Source: Verrucomicrobiia bacterium (lineage in GTDB: Bacteria; Verrucomicrobiota; Verrucomicrobiia; Limisphaerales; UBA11358). From it: a stretch of DNA of 55,649 nt. Shown here piece by piece: positions 24,026 to 32,982 of this stretch (position 1 is the stretch's first letter; the number at the start of each line of letters is the position of its first letter). The notes under the pieces were generated by a model. The model was given only the letters and a program-made list of their open reading frames with translations. It was not told where the DNA came from and made no database searches. Location: contig JARLJW010000021.1 of assembly GCA_031290985.1 (NCBI GenBank), positions 1 to 55,649 of the forward strand, read 5' to 3'. The translations under genes were made by a program, and so were the position numbers.

Positions 24026-25864
24026 ATGAACACCCGCTTCGCCCGCTTCCTGCCTGCCATCACGGTTTTTTCGCTGTCAGTGCTGTTGATCGGGGGCTTC
24101 AACCTGTCCGCCGCCACGCTGACCGTCAGCCCGTCGGTCATCAGCAACACCTACCCGGGCAACATCACGCTGACCATCGGCGGCCTGACCAACAGCCAGC
24201 CCGTCACCGTCCAAAAATGGCTCGACCTCAACGCCAATGGCGCGATTGATGCCGGCGAGCCGATGATGGACGCCTTCAACATCGCCGAGAGCGGCGCGAT
24301 GGTCATCAGCGGCATCACGAACATCTGCGTGCCGTTTGACAGCAATTCCGCCACGGACACCATCACCACCGTTTTGAACTTCGCTCCGCCGATGACCCTG
24401 GAAAATATCGTCGGCCACATGATTTACCGGGTCGTGAGTCCCACCGCCGCGTTTGCGCCGGTCACGGCCACGTTCACCGTGACCAATGCGGCGACGGCCC
24501 AATCCCTCACCGGCACCATTTACAGCAACGGGGTGACCCCGGTGCCGTACGCCATCGTGGCCGCCATCCCAAACAACGGTTATGCGGGGGCGGCGGTGGC
24601 GGATGTTAACGGGCACTATTCCCTGAACCTCGACCCGGGCACTTATTCCCTTATTGGCACAGCGCCCAATTATTATTGCGACCAGTCGCTGGCTCCGACG
24701 GTGACGCTGACCAACGGTCTCGTGTCCACCAACAATCTGTCCCTGACCAACGGCACGGCGACGATCTCCGGCAATATTTATAATTCCGCGAACAGCAACG
24801 GGGTCGGCGGCCTGATGTTCCAATTGCAATCCGGCAGCGGCAACAGCGACGGTGGTGGCGGCGGCGGCAACAAAGGCCCCAGCCTGTTTGAAATCGCCTT
24901 CACGGACACGAACGGGAATTATTCCGCCGCCGTCTCCTCCGATTACTGGAGTATCAAGCTCGCCAAGGAGCGTCTCTCGCGCCGGGCTTTCGTCGCCCCG
25001 CAAAACGCCTTGCAGGTCAACGCCACGGCCGGCAACGTGACCAATGCCAACATCGCAGTTTTCAAGGGCACCGCGCTGTATTACGGCCGCCTCACGGACA
25101 GCAACGGCAAGCCCTTCCCCAACATCCGGGTTGATAGCAACGATGGCAGCAACAACCTCTACGGGGCCGTCGGCTACACTGACACCAATGGCTATTACGC
25201 CGTCGTTGGCCTGGGCGGGATCAGCAGCGACTGGAACTGTCAGGCCAATGATTCCGATAATCCCGTTCTGGCCAGTTACATTGTCAACAGTCCGACCAAC
25301 ATGAGCCTCAGCGTCGGGCAGACCGTGTTGCAAAATTTCCTGGCCCTGCCCGTCACCGCGCACATTACCGGCCAGGTCCGCGACAACCTGGGCAATGTCG
25401 TTTCCGGCGTCGCAATGTTTGCCGCCACCTTTCTAGGCGGCAACAGCTACTCGTCGCAGAATATCAACACGGACAATTCAGGGAATTACTCGCTCGGCGT
25501 GGCGTCCGGCACCTGGGGCGTCAACTTCAGCTACGGCGGCAAAAGCGGTTTGGATAGGGCCGGCTATATTGATTATTTCGGCCCCTACCTCGTTGGCATT
25601 CCGCCCACGAACGTCGTATTGAACATCACTGTTTATCCAAACGGCACGCCGGTCATGTCCCTGCCGCAGCAGACTTCTCCCGGCCAGTTCGGGTTCTACA
25701 TCAACGGCTCCGTCAACAACAGCTACGATGTGCAGGTCTCCACCAATCTGGCCTCGACCAACTGGGTCAGGCTGTTTTCCCTGACGCTCACCAATTCACC
25801 ATTCCCCGTCACCGATTCGCACGCGACCAACAGCCAGCGCTTCTATCGCATTAAGAAAAACTAG
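24026..25864 (+). CDS. secreted protein with carboxypeptidase-regulatory-like repeats
   Basis: A 612-residue exported protein. A signal peptide (MNTRFARFLPAITVFSLSV.. to AA) is followed by several beta-sandwich repeats in which 'TGTIYSNGVTPVPYAIV', 'ISGNIYNSANSNGVGGLM' and 'ITGQVRDNLGNVVSGVAM' start carboxypeptidase-regulatory-like (CarboxypepD_reg) units. A Gly-rich loop (GGGGGGN) interrupts one unit. The last ~70 residues contain 'YDVQVSTNLASTNWVRLF' and end 'NSQRFYRIKKN', a module common on Verrucomicrobiota secreted proteins. It may be a surface adhesin or structural protein. No catalytic motif is visible. Confidence 0.8.
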   Translation: MNTRFARFLPAITVFSLSVLLIGGFNLSAATLTVSPSVISNTYPGNITLTIGGLTNSQPVTVQKWLDLNANGAIDAGEPMMDAFNIAESGAMVISGITNICVPFDSNSATDTITTVLNFAPPMTLENIVGHMIYRVVSPTAAFAPVTATFTVTNAATAQSLTGTIYSNGVTPVPYAIVAAIPNNGYAGAAVADVNGHYSLNLDPGTYSLIGTAPNYYCDQSLAPTVTLTNGLVSTNNLSLTNGTATISGNIYNSANSNGVGGLMFQLQSGSGNSDGGGGGGNKGPSLFEIAFTDTNGNYSAAVSSDYWSIKLAKERLSRRAFVAPQNALQVNATAGNVTNANIAVFKGTALYYGRLTDSNGKPFPNIRVDSNDGSNNLYGAVGYTDTNGYYAVVGLGGISSDWNCQANDSDNPVLASYIVNSPTNMSLSVGQTVLQNFLALPVTAHITGQVRDNLGNVVSGVAMFAATFLGGNSYSSQNINTDNSGNYSLGVASGTWGVNFSYGGKSGLDRAGYIDYFGPYLVGIPPTNVVLNITVYPNGTPVMSLPQQTSPGQFGFYINGSVNNSYDVQVSTNLASTNWVRLFSLTLTNSPFPVTDSHATNSQRFYRIKKN

Positions 25865-26000
25865 GGCGCAGCTCAACACTGTCCTTAAACGCGGGGCACC
25901 TGCCCGTTTGGAGTTCCGCCTTTAGGCGGTCCGGCGCGTCATTTTACCGGAACCGCCTAAAGGCGGAACTCCGAACAAGGACGGTGTCCAGTTGCGCCCC
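25864..26000. repeat. 137-bp inverted-repeat element C
   Basis: Inner arms GGAGTTCCGCCTTTAGGCGG and CCGCCTAAAGGCGGAACTCC are perfectly complementary over 20 bases (25910-25929 and 25953-25972). Outer ends GGGCGCAGCTCAACACTGTCC and GGACGGTGTCCAGTTGCGCCC pair imperfectly (~16 of 21). It begins right at the stop codon of the secreted-protein gene. It could act as a terminator-like hairpin or be a mobile element of MITE type. The 147 bp after it up to the next gene hold nothing I recognise. Confidence 0.75.
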
Positions 26001-26146
26001 AATGGGCAGAAGGCTGCGGAGGAGAGGCAGCCAGTGCTGCCACCTCACGCAAAATGTTTTGTGAACAACCTGATTCCACCAGAGCAGCGAAGAACCAACG
26101 GGAAATTCCTCCCGACCTGATCCGGATGGTTTCAAGGCGGCCGGTT

Positions 26147-27271
26147 TCAATGCCGCCGGGCGTTGGTCGCGGGGAATTTCACGCGCACAAATTGCGGCCA
26201 GTAAAGCCGCGCGTCATTCACGACCTGTGCCAGTTCGTAGGAGTTGGCGGCGTAGGTCACGATCAATTCATCCGTTGCCGGCGACAGCATCGGATGGGCC
26301 TTGGCCGCGTAGCAAAAAATGCGCTTGTCCCACGCCATTTCCGGGCAGCGGTAAACTACCGTGGCCGCGCTCCAGTTGCCCCAAGGTTCAGTCGCGGTGC
26401 GCGCGACAATTTTTGCGGACAGGCCGTTTTCGGTGCAGATCAAAACGTAGCGCTGCAACGCCGGCAGCCAGGAAACGGAAAATTCATTCGCCATGCCGCC
26501 GCAGAGGTCGGCCGCGTCATCGGCGTTCGTGCTCCAGCCGTCGCGGGTGCGGAATTGCCAGGCGGCGAAATTCGCCAGGTCCGTTTCCGGCGCGCGCGCC
26601 AGAATCATCATTTTGCCCGCCGCCTTTTGCTCGCGCGTGCCGAAAATATAGATGAAACCATTCGTCGCCAGCAGCGCGGAGCCGAAGAGCCGGTTTGCAC
26701 CGGCGGCGAACCGGGCAAAAGGAATCTTCGTCTGCGTGACCTGCCACTGCGTCGGCGGGGCGAGCGGATTTGAAACCTCGCCCAGCCAGGTGCCGGTTTC
26801 GCGGAAGCCCAAGACCGACTTTTGATCCGTGCGCTCAATTTGCTCGAGGAACAAAAATAATTTCCCCTGCACCATGACGCCGTCGAAAAGCCAGAACCAG
26901 CCTTTGCCGTCGGCCGGCGTGATGAGCGCCGCGGGTTTGCCATCGGCGGATTGGCCATGAAAGAATTCGATGCGGGTGTTGGCCGGATCGACGCCCTGCT
27001 GCCAGGCGGCGGAGTTGTTGACCATGGTGGTGTGGAGGCGATGACCGTCGCGCACCTCGCCCACGAACGTGTCGCTGAACAGCCAGAGCGTCAGGCCATT
27101 GGTGAGCGCCACGGCAAAATCACCGTCGGCCCCGACCCAGCCGTTGGTTTGGCGGAAAAGCTGATCATATTGCGGCAGGCTTTCCGCGCGCCAATCCGCA
27201 CTGTGCGCCGAGGCAACGACCAGCATCACGCCGGCGGAAATGCCCAGCAGCCTGGATAAAGTTGCGATCAC
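26147..27271 (-). CDS. secreted DUF4185/DUF5005-like protein
   Basis: A 374-residue exported protein with a signal peptide (LGISAGVMLVVASAHSA). Tandem beta motifs such as 'LTLWLFSDTFVG', 'TMVNNSAAW', 'KGWFWLFDGVMV', 'LFLFLEQIER' and 'YIFGTREQKA' resemble beta-propeller proteins of the DUF4185/DUF5005 type, often linked to glycan metabolism. I cannot see a proven catalytic residue. It is upstream-adjacent to a FucI-like isomerase on the same strand (24 bp apart), which suggests a shared sugar pathway. Confidence 0.75.
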   Translation of the reverse strand: MIATLSRLLGISAGVMLVVASAHSADWRAESLPQYDQLFRQTNGWVGADGDFAVALTNGLTLWLFSDTFVGEVRDGHRLHTTMVNNSAAWQQGVDPANTRIEFFHGQSADGKPAALITPADGKGWFWLFDGVMVQGKLFLFLEQIERTDQKSVLGFRETGTWLGEVSNPLAPPTQWQVTQTKIPFARFAAGANRLFGSALLATNGFIYIFGTREQKAAGKMMILARAPETDLANFAAWQFRTRDGWSTNADDAADLCGGMANEFSVSWLPALQRYVLICTENGLSAKIVARTATEPWGNWSAATVVYRCPEMAWDKRIFCYAAKAHPMLSPATDELIVTYAANSYELAQVVNDARLYWPQFVRVKFPATNARRH

Positions 27272-27295
27272 GTGCCGGTGGTTTTAGCGCGGAAA

Positions 27296-28729
27296 TCAAT
27301 CCTGGGATTGCCCATGGTGCTTCACTTCCCACCCAAAATAATTGCCGAACGCCTCCGCCAGGATGCCGGCGGACTTCGACTGCGTCATCACGACATGATG
27401 CTCAAAACCCTGCTGGCAGACATGGCGCAGCACCTTTTGCAAATTGGGCACATGCGCCACGGCGCGGTTGCCGAACGTGTCCAGCTTGTCATTCGTCAGT
27501 TCGCCTTCGCCCACATAGGCGCGGATCCTGCCCTCGGTGTCCGCCGTGGTGAGACGGCCGTACGTCAACGGCCCGCCCGGCGTGCGGCCGTCCAGCGCGC
27601 CGTACGTGTTCTCCACGCCGAGGATGCTGCCCAGGATCGGCGCGGTGGAAATCTTGATGTCCGGCAAAAACGATTTCGCCCAGTTGCCGCAATGGAACAG
27701 CACGCACTTGTCGTCATCGTCCGCGTAATTATTGTTCCAATCCACCAGCGCGGCGGGCGTGCCGCCGGCCAGTTGCATCGCGTACATGGTAAGCACGCCG
27801 GTCACATCCACCTCGCACGCGCTCGGGAGAAACTTCTCGCTCATCATGCTCATCAACGTGCAGACGTTGCAGCCGAAATTCTCCTGCACCGAAGTCCAGC
27901 ACTGGATCGCCGTGGCGTCGATCGCGTTCAAGTTCATCCAATCGGTCAACACCACGCCCATCTTCGCCATCTGCAACAGCTTCTCCGGCGGCACACCGGG
28001 CGCGGGCGCGTAACCGGTGATTTCCGCCAGCTTCGCCTTGACCGCCGCCGCCTGCGCATCGAGCCGGTTCGCCTTGCCGAGAAATTCCGACAAGTCCACC
28101 GTCGTCACGCTGATGCCGTGGCGTTCCAGGATTTTTTCCGAATACCGCACCGTGTTGAACGCCCCCGGCCGCGCGCCGACCGCGCCGAGCCGCACGCCGC
28201 GCAGCCCGTTCACCACCCGGCACACACCGAGAAACTGCTGCAGGTCGCGGCTGAAACCTTCCGAGGCCGGATGCGACACATGCTTGCTTGTCAGCGTGAA
28301 CTTGATGCCCGCCTGCACCAGGTTGTTGCTCACGGAAATCTTCCCGCAGAAGGCATCCCGCCGGCGCACGGGTGAGAGCTGCTTCAGGTCGTCGGGATAG
28401 CCCTGGATCAACACCGGCACGTTGAGGTTCGCCAGCTTGAGCGTGTCGGCCACGCCCTTTTCATCGCCAAAATTCGGCAGGCACACCAGCACGCCGTCGA
28501 TCTCGCCGGCATGTTTGCGGAACAGCTCCGCGCACTTGCGCGCGTCCGCGTGGGTCTCCACCCCGCCGAGCTTGGAATCAGTTTCGCCGAGCTGGATGGC
28601 TTTGATGCCCAGCTTGCTGAAAAGCTGCGCCAAATCCTGACGCGCCTCGCTGACGAGCTGGTCGGGGAAAAAATCACGGTTGCCGTAGATGACGCCGAGC
28701 ACCGGCGGTTTCAATTTAACGTTGTTCAT
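27296..28729 (-). CDS. L-fucose/L-arabinose isomerase family protein
   Basis: A 477-residue protein of the L-fucose/arabinose isomerase fold (COG2407-like). Supporting stretches are 'GVLVCLPNFGDE', 'VPVLIQGYPDDLK', 'ENFGCNVCTLMSMMSE', 'ALVDWNNNY' and 'LFHCGNWAKSFL'. Members interconvert aldoses and ketoses with a divalent metal. It lies on the same strand just upstream of the beta-propeller-like secreted gene. The exact substrate is not determinable. Confidence 0.85.
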   Translation of the reverse strand: MNNVKLKPPVLGVIYGNRDFFPDQLVSEARQDLAQLFSKLGIKAIQLGETDSKLGGVETHADARKCAELFRKHAGEIDGVLVCLPNFGDEKGVADTLKLANLNVPVLIQGYPDDLKQLSPVRRRDAFCGKISVSNNLVQAGIKFTLTSKHVSHPASEGFSRDLQQFLGVCRVVNGLRGVRLGAVGARPGAFNTVRYSEKILERHGISVTTVDLSEFLGKANRLDAQAAAVKAKLAEITGYAPAPGVPPEKLLQMAKMGVVLTDWMNLNAIDATAIQCWTSVQENFGCNVCTLMSMMSEKFLPSACEVDVTGVLTMYAMQLAGGTPAALVDWNNNYADDDDKCVLFHCGNWAKSFLPDIKISTAPILGSILGVENTYGALDGRTPGGPLTYGRLTTADTEGRIRAYVGEGELTNDKLDTFGNRAVAHVPNLQKVLRHVCQQGFEHHVVMTQSKSAGILAEAFGNYFGWEVKHHGQSQD

Positions 28730-29106
28730 GGTGGAGATTGGTTAGCCAGAGCATTGCGCGATGGGGGACAGAAGCAAGCGGTTTTTGCGGCGGACGGCCG
28801 CCGGCCGGCACCTTTGGCAATTTTCTCAAATGGTTTGGCGTTTTCGCGTTGATACGCAGCGCCGACATCTTGCCTGCGGGTTTGCCGGGTGGCCGGCGGC
28901 CAAGTCCTGGCTTCCGGCTCGGGGTTTCAGGTTTTAAATTTTCAGGTCAGTTTAACCCGCAGCCATTCAATTGAACCGCCGATGAACGCAGATAAACGCA
29001 GATGGGAATCGATGGGACGAAATGACGGGTTCGGGCAGGGCCGGCAAAGGCGGCTCTCCGTAAGTGTGTGATCTGAAAATAAAAGATTTTTGGAACGAAA
29101 ACTATT
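28730..29106. other. gene-free stretch with GATGAACGCA repeat
   Basis: No coding region is supported. At 28981-29006, GATGAACGCA-GATAAACGCA-GATGGG is a decamer-like direct repeat ('AACGCAGAT' style), an example of short tandem repeats that also occur elsewhere in this window. Confidence 0.6.
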
Positions 29107-29301
29107 TTAGCCGGTGACGCACGCTTTTATGGGTGACACTTGCCACAGCAAGAGCTGGGCGTTGATCTGGCGGCCCGCGCCGTTGTAGCCATAGCTGAAG
29201 CTGCCCGCCGGTGAAGCCACGCTCATAAGCCGGCTCAAGCCGTCGTACCCGAAGCTCTCGCTCCAACTGCCACTGGGCTATGGTTGGTACGCGAAGCTCA
29301 C
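29107..29301 (-). pseudogene. RHS/YD-repeat remnant
   Basis: The minus strand encodes 'SFAYQP', an in-frame TAG (29278-29280), then 'SFGYDGLSRL', 'SVASPAGSFSYGYNGAGRQ' and a short tail to TAA. Phrases such as GYDGLSRL and YGYNGAGRQ are standard YD-repeat core. Its first codon GTG overlaps the TGA of the 142-residue gene, placing the remnant exactly at that gene's end. The in-frame stop and lack of further RHS sequence mark it as broken. Confidence 0.8.
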
Positions 29302-29726
29302 TTCTTTATTGCTTTTTTGCATAGTGCAACGAACTCTCTAGACGTGCTGGGAGGGGGCTGCTCTGATCCCATCAGTGCATGCTTCGCACCCACATACTCA
29401 GCAAGCTCTTGCAGCCGCCTATCGGGCGTCTCGCTTTCTTCCGCCAGTCCGAAAATTACATTGCCGTCCCGAGTATAAAAGACCATTGCTTGGTTTAAAG
29501 AGGAACCCTGATGATTCCAATAAATGGCATATGATTCATCTGGATGAGCCTCCAGATATTTCAATATCTCCCCCTCAGTTTTAAACACAAAAGCCGGTGT
29601 GCCGGAACTCTCAGGCACAGGGTAATCCTCACAGCATGATTCGCGCTTTGGGGCGAAGTGATCGAGAAAGGCACGGATGTTGCAGGCCGTTCGATCATTA
29701 CCAAGTGCATAGAATTCTTGTGTCAT
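29298..29726 (-). CDS. small acidic protein, possible orphan immunity gene
   Basis: A 142-residue cytosolic protein whose family I do not recognise. It has no signal peptide. Its GC content and codons are lower than the neighbours' (AAA, ATA, TTT, GAA-rich), which suggests acquisition. It lies between a frameshifted upstream fragment that overlaps its start by ATGA and a downstream RHS remnant. This order (toxin tail, immunity, next RHS module) is typical for orphan polymorphic-toxin cassettes, so an immunity role is a reasonable inference. Confidence 0.55.
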   Translation of the reverse strand: MTQEFYALGNDRTACNIRAFLDHFAPKRESCCEDYPVPESSGTPAFVFKTEGEILKYLEAHPDESYAIYWNHQGSSLNQAMVFYTRDGNVIFGLAEESETPDRRLQELAEYVGAKHALMGSEQPPPSTSREFVALCKKAIKK

Positions 29727-29874
29727 ATATATCCAACGAGCTTTGCCGCACTAATAAACGTACCGGATAAAGCATCTTCGAAATAATAATACCTTGTTCC
29801 AAAAAGACAGCCTCATAGAAACTAACATCTAATTTAAAAGTCCTAAAAAGCGACATGTTGATTTCATAAACCGT
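29723..29874 (-). pseudogene. frameshifted ORF fragment upstream of the putative immunity gene
   Basis: Two minus-strand frames give pieces that read on sensibly: 'VYEINMSLFRTFKLDVSF' plus 'YEAVFLEQ' in one frame, then 'GTRYYYFEDALSGTFISA' and 'AKLVGYI' in another, ending in a TGA that overlaps the next ATG. A frameshift near 29795 separates them, and a TGA-TAG pair lies upstream at 29875-29880. It could be the C-terminal tail of a lost toxin gene. The joining across the shift is my inference. Confidence 0.4.
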
Positions 29875-30687
29875 CTATCAGGGCCTGTTCTGCTCGGCCT
29901 GCAACGGCCGACGTTTCAGCGTTTCCAATTTTTTGCCGAAGTCAGAGCAAGTACGCGTCACTATTGACACAAATTCATTTTTAGAGTTTTTCACGCAGAA
30001 GGTTTGACACATATGTCCAATTGCCCATCGGCAACTGCCGGGCAATCCAACTTAGGGTCATGGTCGTTTCCGCACGCAACTGCCGGCTAATTTCACCTTC
30101 CCTTTATCGCCTTTCAGGCGTTGGGGCAATTCCTTTTTGGGTCCAGCCCAGTGCTGGCAACCCCGCTCGCACCAGCCGTTCGGTCATTGTGTCGATAGGG
30201 ACAGTTGCCTGCGGGGATTTTTAAGGCAGCAACCATTCCCTGCGCTCGGCGCTTTGGCGGGAGCAACGTGGGTTTGGTTCTGCGGGTCTTACGGATTGGT
30301 TGTGTACCACAAAGTGCCGGCTGTGCCGGCAGACCTGGTCGCAGCGCGACGGGGGCCACCTTGGGCTGGACGATTTGGGCGTCGTGGGTTGGCGATAGAA
30401 AAGCGGCGCTGAAGCGACCGCATTCCAGACGCTGCGCGTGTGCCGGGCGGTGGACGGAGTTAGGCACGGCGGGTTTGCGAGGCTCAGGCTGACAGGGACA
30501 TGAAGGATAGCAGGGACAAAAGTGCCGGCGGTTCGACTGGAAGGTTGCCATGTATCCGCTTTTCCTTCTTTCGTCCGCCCGAGTATACGACAGTTTTTTT
30601 GGAAAAACGTTCAATAAAATACTTGGGTTTATTTGCAGGGCGGGGGTTGCCGGGAGGGCGTGGGGGCTGATAGTGTCGACGAGGTGC

Positions 30688-31094
30688 TGGCGTACGGTCA
30701 CCGGGGGCAAGGGGACGTGCAAATGACGAATGACGAAACCATAATGACGAATGAATCGCAAAACACGAATGCCGAATGGGGGCGCGAGGTAAGCTGTCAT
30801 GGCGATGGGATGGCCATACCACCTTGGTCGGTGTTTTGGGAACAATGGAATCGACGGTTATCCGGGTAAATCCGACCTAATCCGACCAGGGAATTTTTAA
30901 AAGTACTGGCGTACGGCCACCAGATGCCGGACTGGCAAACTGGCGTACGGCCACAGGGAAGGGGACGGGTGATAAGTGACGGGTGGCGGCGGCGGCTTTT
31001 TTTGGGCAAGGATGCTTTGGTGGCAGGCGAAAGCGGTGTCGCCGCTGCGCTTTGCCACCGCAGTCCAAAACACGCTGGCGGTACTGGCGTACGG
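30688..31094 (+). repeat. dispersed TGGCGTACGG direct repeat, four copies
   Basis: The ten-base word TGGCGTACGG occurs at 30688-30697, 30907-30916, 30941-30950 and 31085-31094. Two copies extend to ACTGGCGTACGGCCAC. A related longer word, GACTGGCAAAC followed by GGGGTATG, occurs at 5588-5607 between the mglA operon and the response regulator gene. Confidence 0.7.
30721..30757 (+). repeat. AATGACGAATGACGAA degenerate repeat
   Basis: AATGACGAATGACGAA is followed by AATGACGAATGAATC, giving a short-period degenerate tandem repeat. It is one more of the window's many low-complexity intergenic repeats. Confidence 0.6.
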
Positions 31095-31383
31095 GTGCGA
31101 GCCGCACGGGCAACCGGGGGACGGGGGAAATGTGTCCATTTTGGGCCATCGGAAATTTGTGAAAAGGCCAATGAAAACGCAAAAATTAAACCAAATTAAA
31201 GTAAGTTAAACTGCGAAAAATTTAACAGCAGCCGATGATCGACAGCGGTCGATGATCGACAACCCTGCGCATAGATCAAACATGGATGGGAAACGGAAAG
31301 GTTTCGCGCGAAGAAGCGAAGGTTGTGAAGGTTGCGGGGACGTTGCTGGCGCAGGGCCATCAAGGGCGGTCAAACCGGAGCGG

Positions 31384-31430
31384 GTTCAAGGTGCATCAAG
31401 GTGGATAAAGGTGAATCAAGGTAGATCAAT
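31384..31430 (+). repeat. decamer tandem array 1 (NATCAAGGTG)
   Basis: The units GTGCATCAAG, GTGGATAAAG, GTGAATCAAG and GTAGATCAAT follow one another at exactly 10-bp steps. This is the reverse complement of the CACCTTGATN arrays at the right edge of the window. The array ends about 100 bp before the first thymidylate-kinase-like gene. Confidence 0.85.
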
Positions 31431-31532
31431 GAGTGAGGACATGGATGAAGCGCGCGCGCCAATCCGCCGGCAAGTTCGGCTTGTTACCTGTCTCATCTTG
31501 GCACACTATGAAAAATACGGTGGACGTGATTT

Positions 31533-32285
31533 ATGAAGACATTTGCTGAATTAAAGTTTCCGGGACGGCTGATCGCCGTCGAGGGCCTGGATGGCTCCGG
31601 CAAATCCACGCAGATTTATCTCTTGAAGCGCTGGCTCGAGGCCGTGGGCATCAAGGTGTATTTCAGCGAATGGAATTCGTCCGAACTGGTCAAGTCCGCG
31701 ACGAGCAAGGCCAAAAAGCGCGAGCTGCTCACGCCGACCACTTTCAGCCTGATTCACGCCACGGATTTCGCGGACCGCTATGAGCGTCACCTCGTGCCCC
31801 TGCTTCGCGCCGGTTACATAGTGCTGTGCGACCGCTACGTTTTCACCGCGTTCGCGCGCGATGTCACGCGCGGCTGCCGGCCGGACTGGGTGCGCGGGAA
31901 TTACAGTTTCGCCGCCGCGCCGGATTTGACGATGTTCTTCAAGGCCGATCTCCAAGTTTCCCTCAACCGCATCCTCGAAGGCCGGCCCAAGTTGAAGTTC
32001 TTTGAAGCCGGCATGGATCTCCGCCTTTCGACCGATCCCTACGAAAGCTTCAAGATTTTCCAGGGCCGCATCCTGGAGCAGTACATGGCGATGAGCAAGG
32101 AGTTCAATTTCGTGACCATCGACGCGAACACCAGCGTCGAGAAGCAGCAGGTGATCGTGCGCAAGCTGGTGAGCGAGCGGATCGACCTGAAAAAATTCAA
32201 ACGCCGCAGCCCGCTGCCGTTGCCACCGGCGCTCCCGGCGGATGCGCCGGAGCCGAAGGAAATTGAGGAGGACAAAGCCGCATGA
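31533..32285 (+). CDS. thymidylate kinase-like protein 1
   Basis: A 250-residue P-loop kinase of the thymidylate kinase type, which phosphorylates dTMP to dTDP. Visible are Walker A 'GLDGSGKST' (residues 18-26), the DR(Y) motif in 'LCDRYVFTAFARD', and a helix 'VDANTSV'-like end ('FVTIDANTSVEKQQ'). Canonical Tmk proteins are ~205-215 residues; this one has an extra ~35-residue Pro/Glu/Lys-rich tail. The start ATG is at 31533. It shares ATGA with the next, paralogous gene, so the two proteins are made together and may pair. Confidence 0.85.
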   Translation: MKTFAELKFPGRLIAVEGLDGSGKSTQIYLLKRWLEAVGIKVYFSEWNSSELVKSATSKAKKRELLTPTTFSLIHATDFADRYERHLVPLLRAGYIVLCDRYVFTAFARDVTRGCRPDWVRGNYSFAAAPDLTMFFKADLQVSLNRILEGRPKLKFFEAGMDLRLSTDPYESFKIFQGRILEQYMAMSKEFNFVTIDANTSVEKQQVIVRKLVSERIDLKKFKRRSPLPLPPALPADAPEPKEIEEDKAA

Positions 32286-32977
32286 AAAAATCCCATCGTT
32301 TTTACGGACACGGCATCCCGCGCGTCAATTGCGACGATCTCGGCGGCAAATTGATCGTCGTCGAGGGCGCCGACGGTTCCGGCCGCTCCACGCAGATCGT
32401 TGACCTGGTCAACTGGCTCGAGACGAGCGGCCGCCCGACGGTGCAGGTGGGCCTCAAACGCTCCACGCTCGTCAGCGAGGAACTTGAAAAGGCCCAGCAC
32501 GGCAATGTGCTCAGCCGCACCACGCTGGCGCTTTTTTACGCGACGGATTTCGCCGACCAGGTGGAGAACCTGATCATCCCCGCGCTGAAGGCCGGGTTCA
32601 TCGTGCTCGCCGACCGCTATATTTACACGCTGATGGCGCGCGACATGGTCCGCGGCATGGATGAAAAATGGCTGAAGAATCTGTATGGGATCGCGCCCGT
32701 GCCGGACGCCGTGTTTTATCTGTCCGTGGAACCGGAGGAACTGGTGCAGCGCAACCTCGCCAAAAATGCGACGCTGGATTATTGGGAGAGCGGCCTGGAC
32801 CTCGGGCTGTCGCGCGATGTCTTCGATTCGTTTTTAAAATACCAGACGGCGATGGGCGAGGCGTTCCGCCAGTTGCAGAAGACCTACAAGTTCGAGTTCA
32901 TTGACGCCAACCGGCCGGTGAATTCCGTGAACAAGGAATTGCGCAAGAAGATCAGCGCCGTCCTCGATGAGGATTAA
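32282..32977 (+). CDS. thymidylate kinase-like protein 2, Walker A Lys replaced by Arg
   Basis: A 231-residue paralogue of the preceding protein, starting at the ATGA overlap. Walker A reads 'GADGSGRST' (residues 29-37): the invariant Lys is Arg35 (codon CGC at 32384-32386). The DRY motif ('LADRYIYTLMARDMVRG') and 'FIDANRPV' are kept. Loss of the Lys normally cripples phosphate transfer, so this copy may be a regulatory subunit, bind another ligand, or work with altered kinetics. Retained motifs argue against simple decay. A fused function with the upstream kinase is an inference. Confidence 0.85.
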   Translation: MKKSHRFYGHGIPRVNCDDLGGKLIVVEGADGSGRSTQIVDLVNWLETSGRPTVQVGLKRSTLVSEELEKAQHGNVLSRTTLALFYATDFADQVENLIIPALKAGFIVLADRYIYTLMARDMVRGMDEKWLKNLYGIAPVPDAVFYLSVEPEELVQRNLAKNATLDYWESGLDLGLSRDVFDSFLKYQTAMGEAFRQLQKTYKFEFIDANRPVNSVNKELRKKISAVLDED

Positions 32978-32982
32978 AAATG

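Larger units (their letters stand above)
29875..31383. other. 1.5-kb gene-poor scar
   Basis: I see no supported gene here. Long frames on both strands lack start signals, have biased composition and no recognised motifs. A minus-strand open stretch near 29878-30051 ends 'FGKKLETLKRRPLQAEQNRP' before TGA, possibly the tail of a lost gene. The rest holds short repeats (TGGCGTACGG copies, AATGACGAATGACGAA runs, a CGATGATCGACA pair at about 31234-31260) and GC-skewed low-complexity DNA. Confidence 0.55.

Noticed and set aside
24077..25363. 428-residue minus-strand frame over the secreted protein gene
   Set aside because: Low-complexity Val/Gly/Arg composition and no motif; the plus-strand secreted protein is well supported.
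30114..30845. 243-residue minus-strand frame in the repeat-rich scar
   Set aside because: Composition is low-complexity with many Pro/Arg/His and there is no family resemblance.
31252..31536. 94-residue ORF ending at the first kinase start
   Set aside because: It runs through the decamer array and has repeat-derived composition; no independent support.
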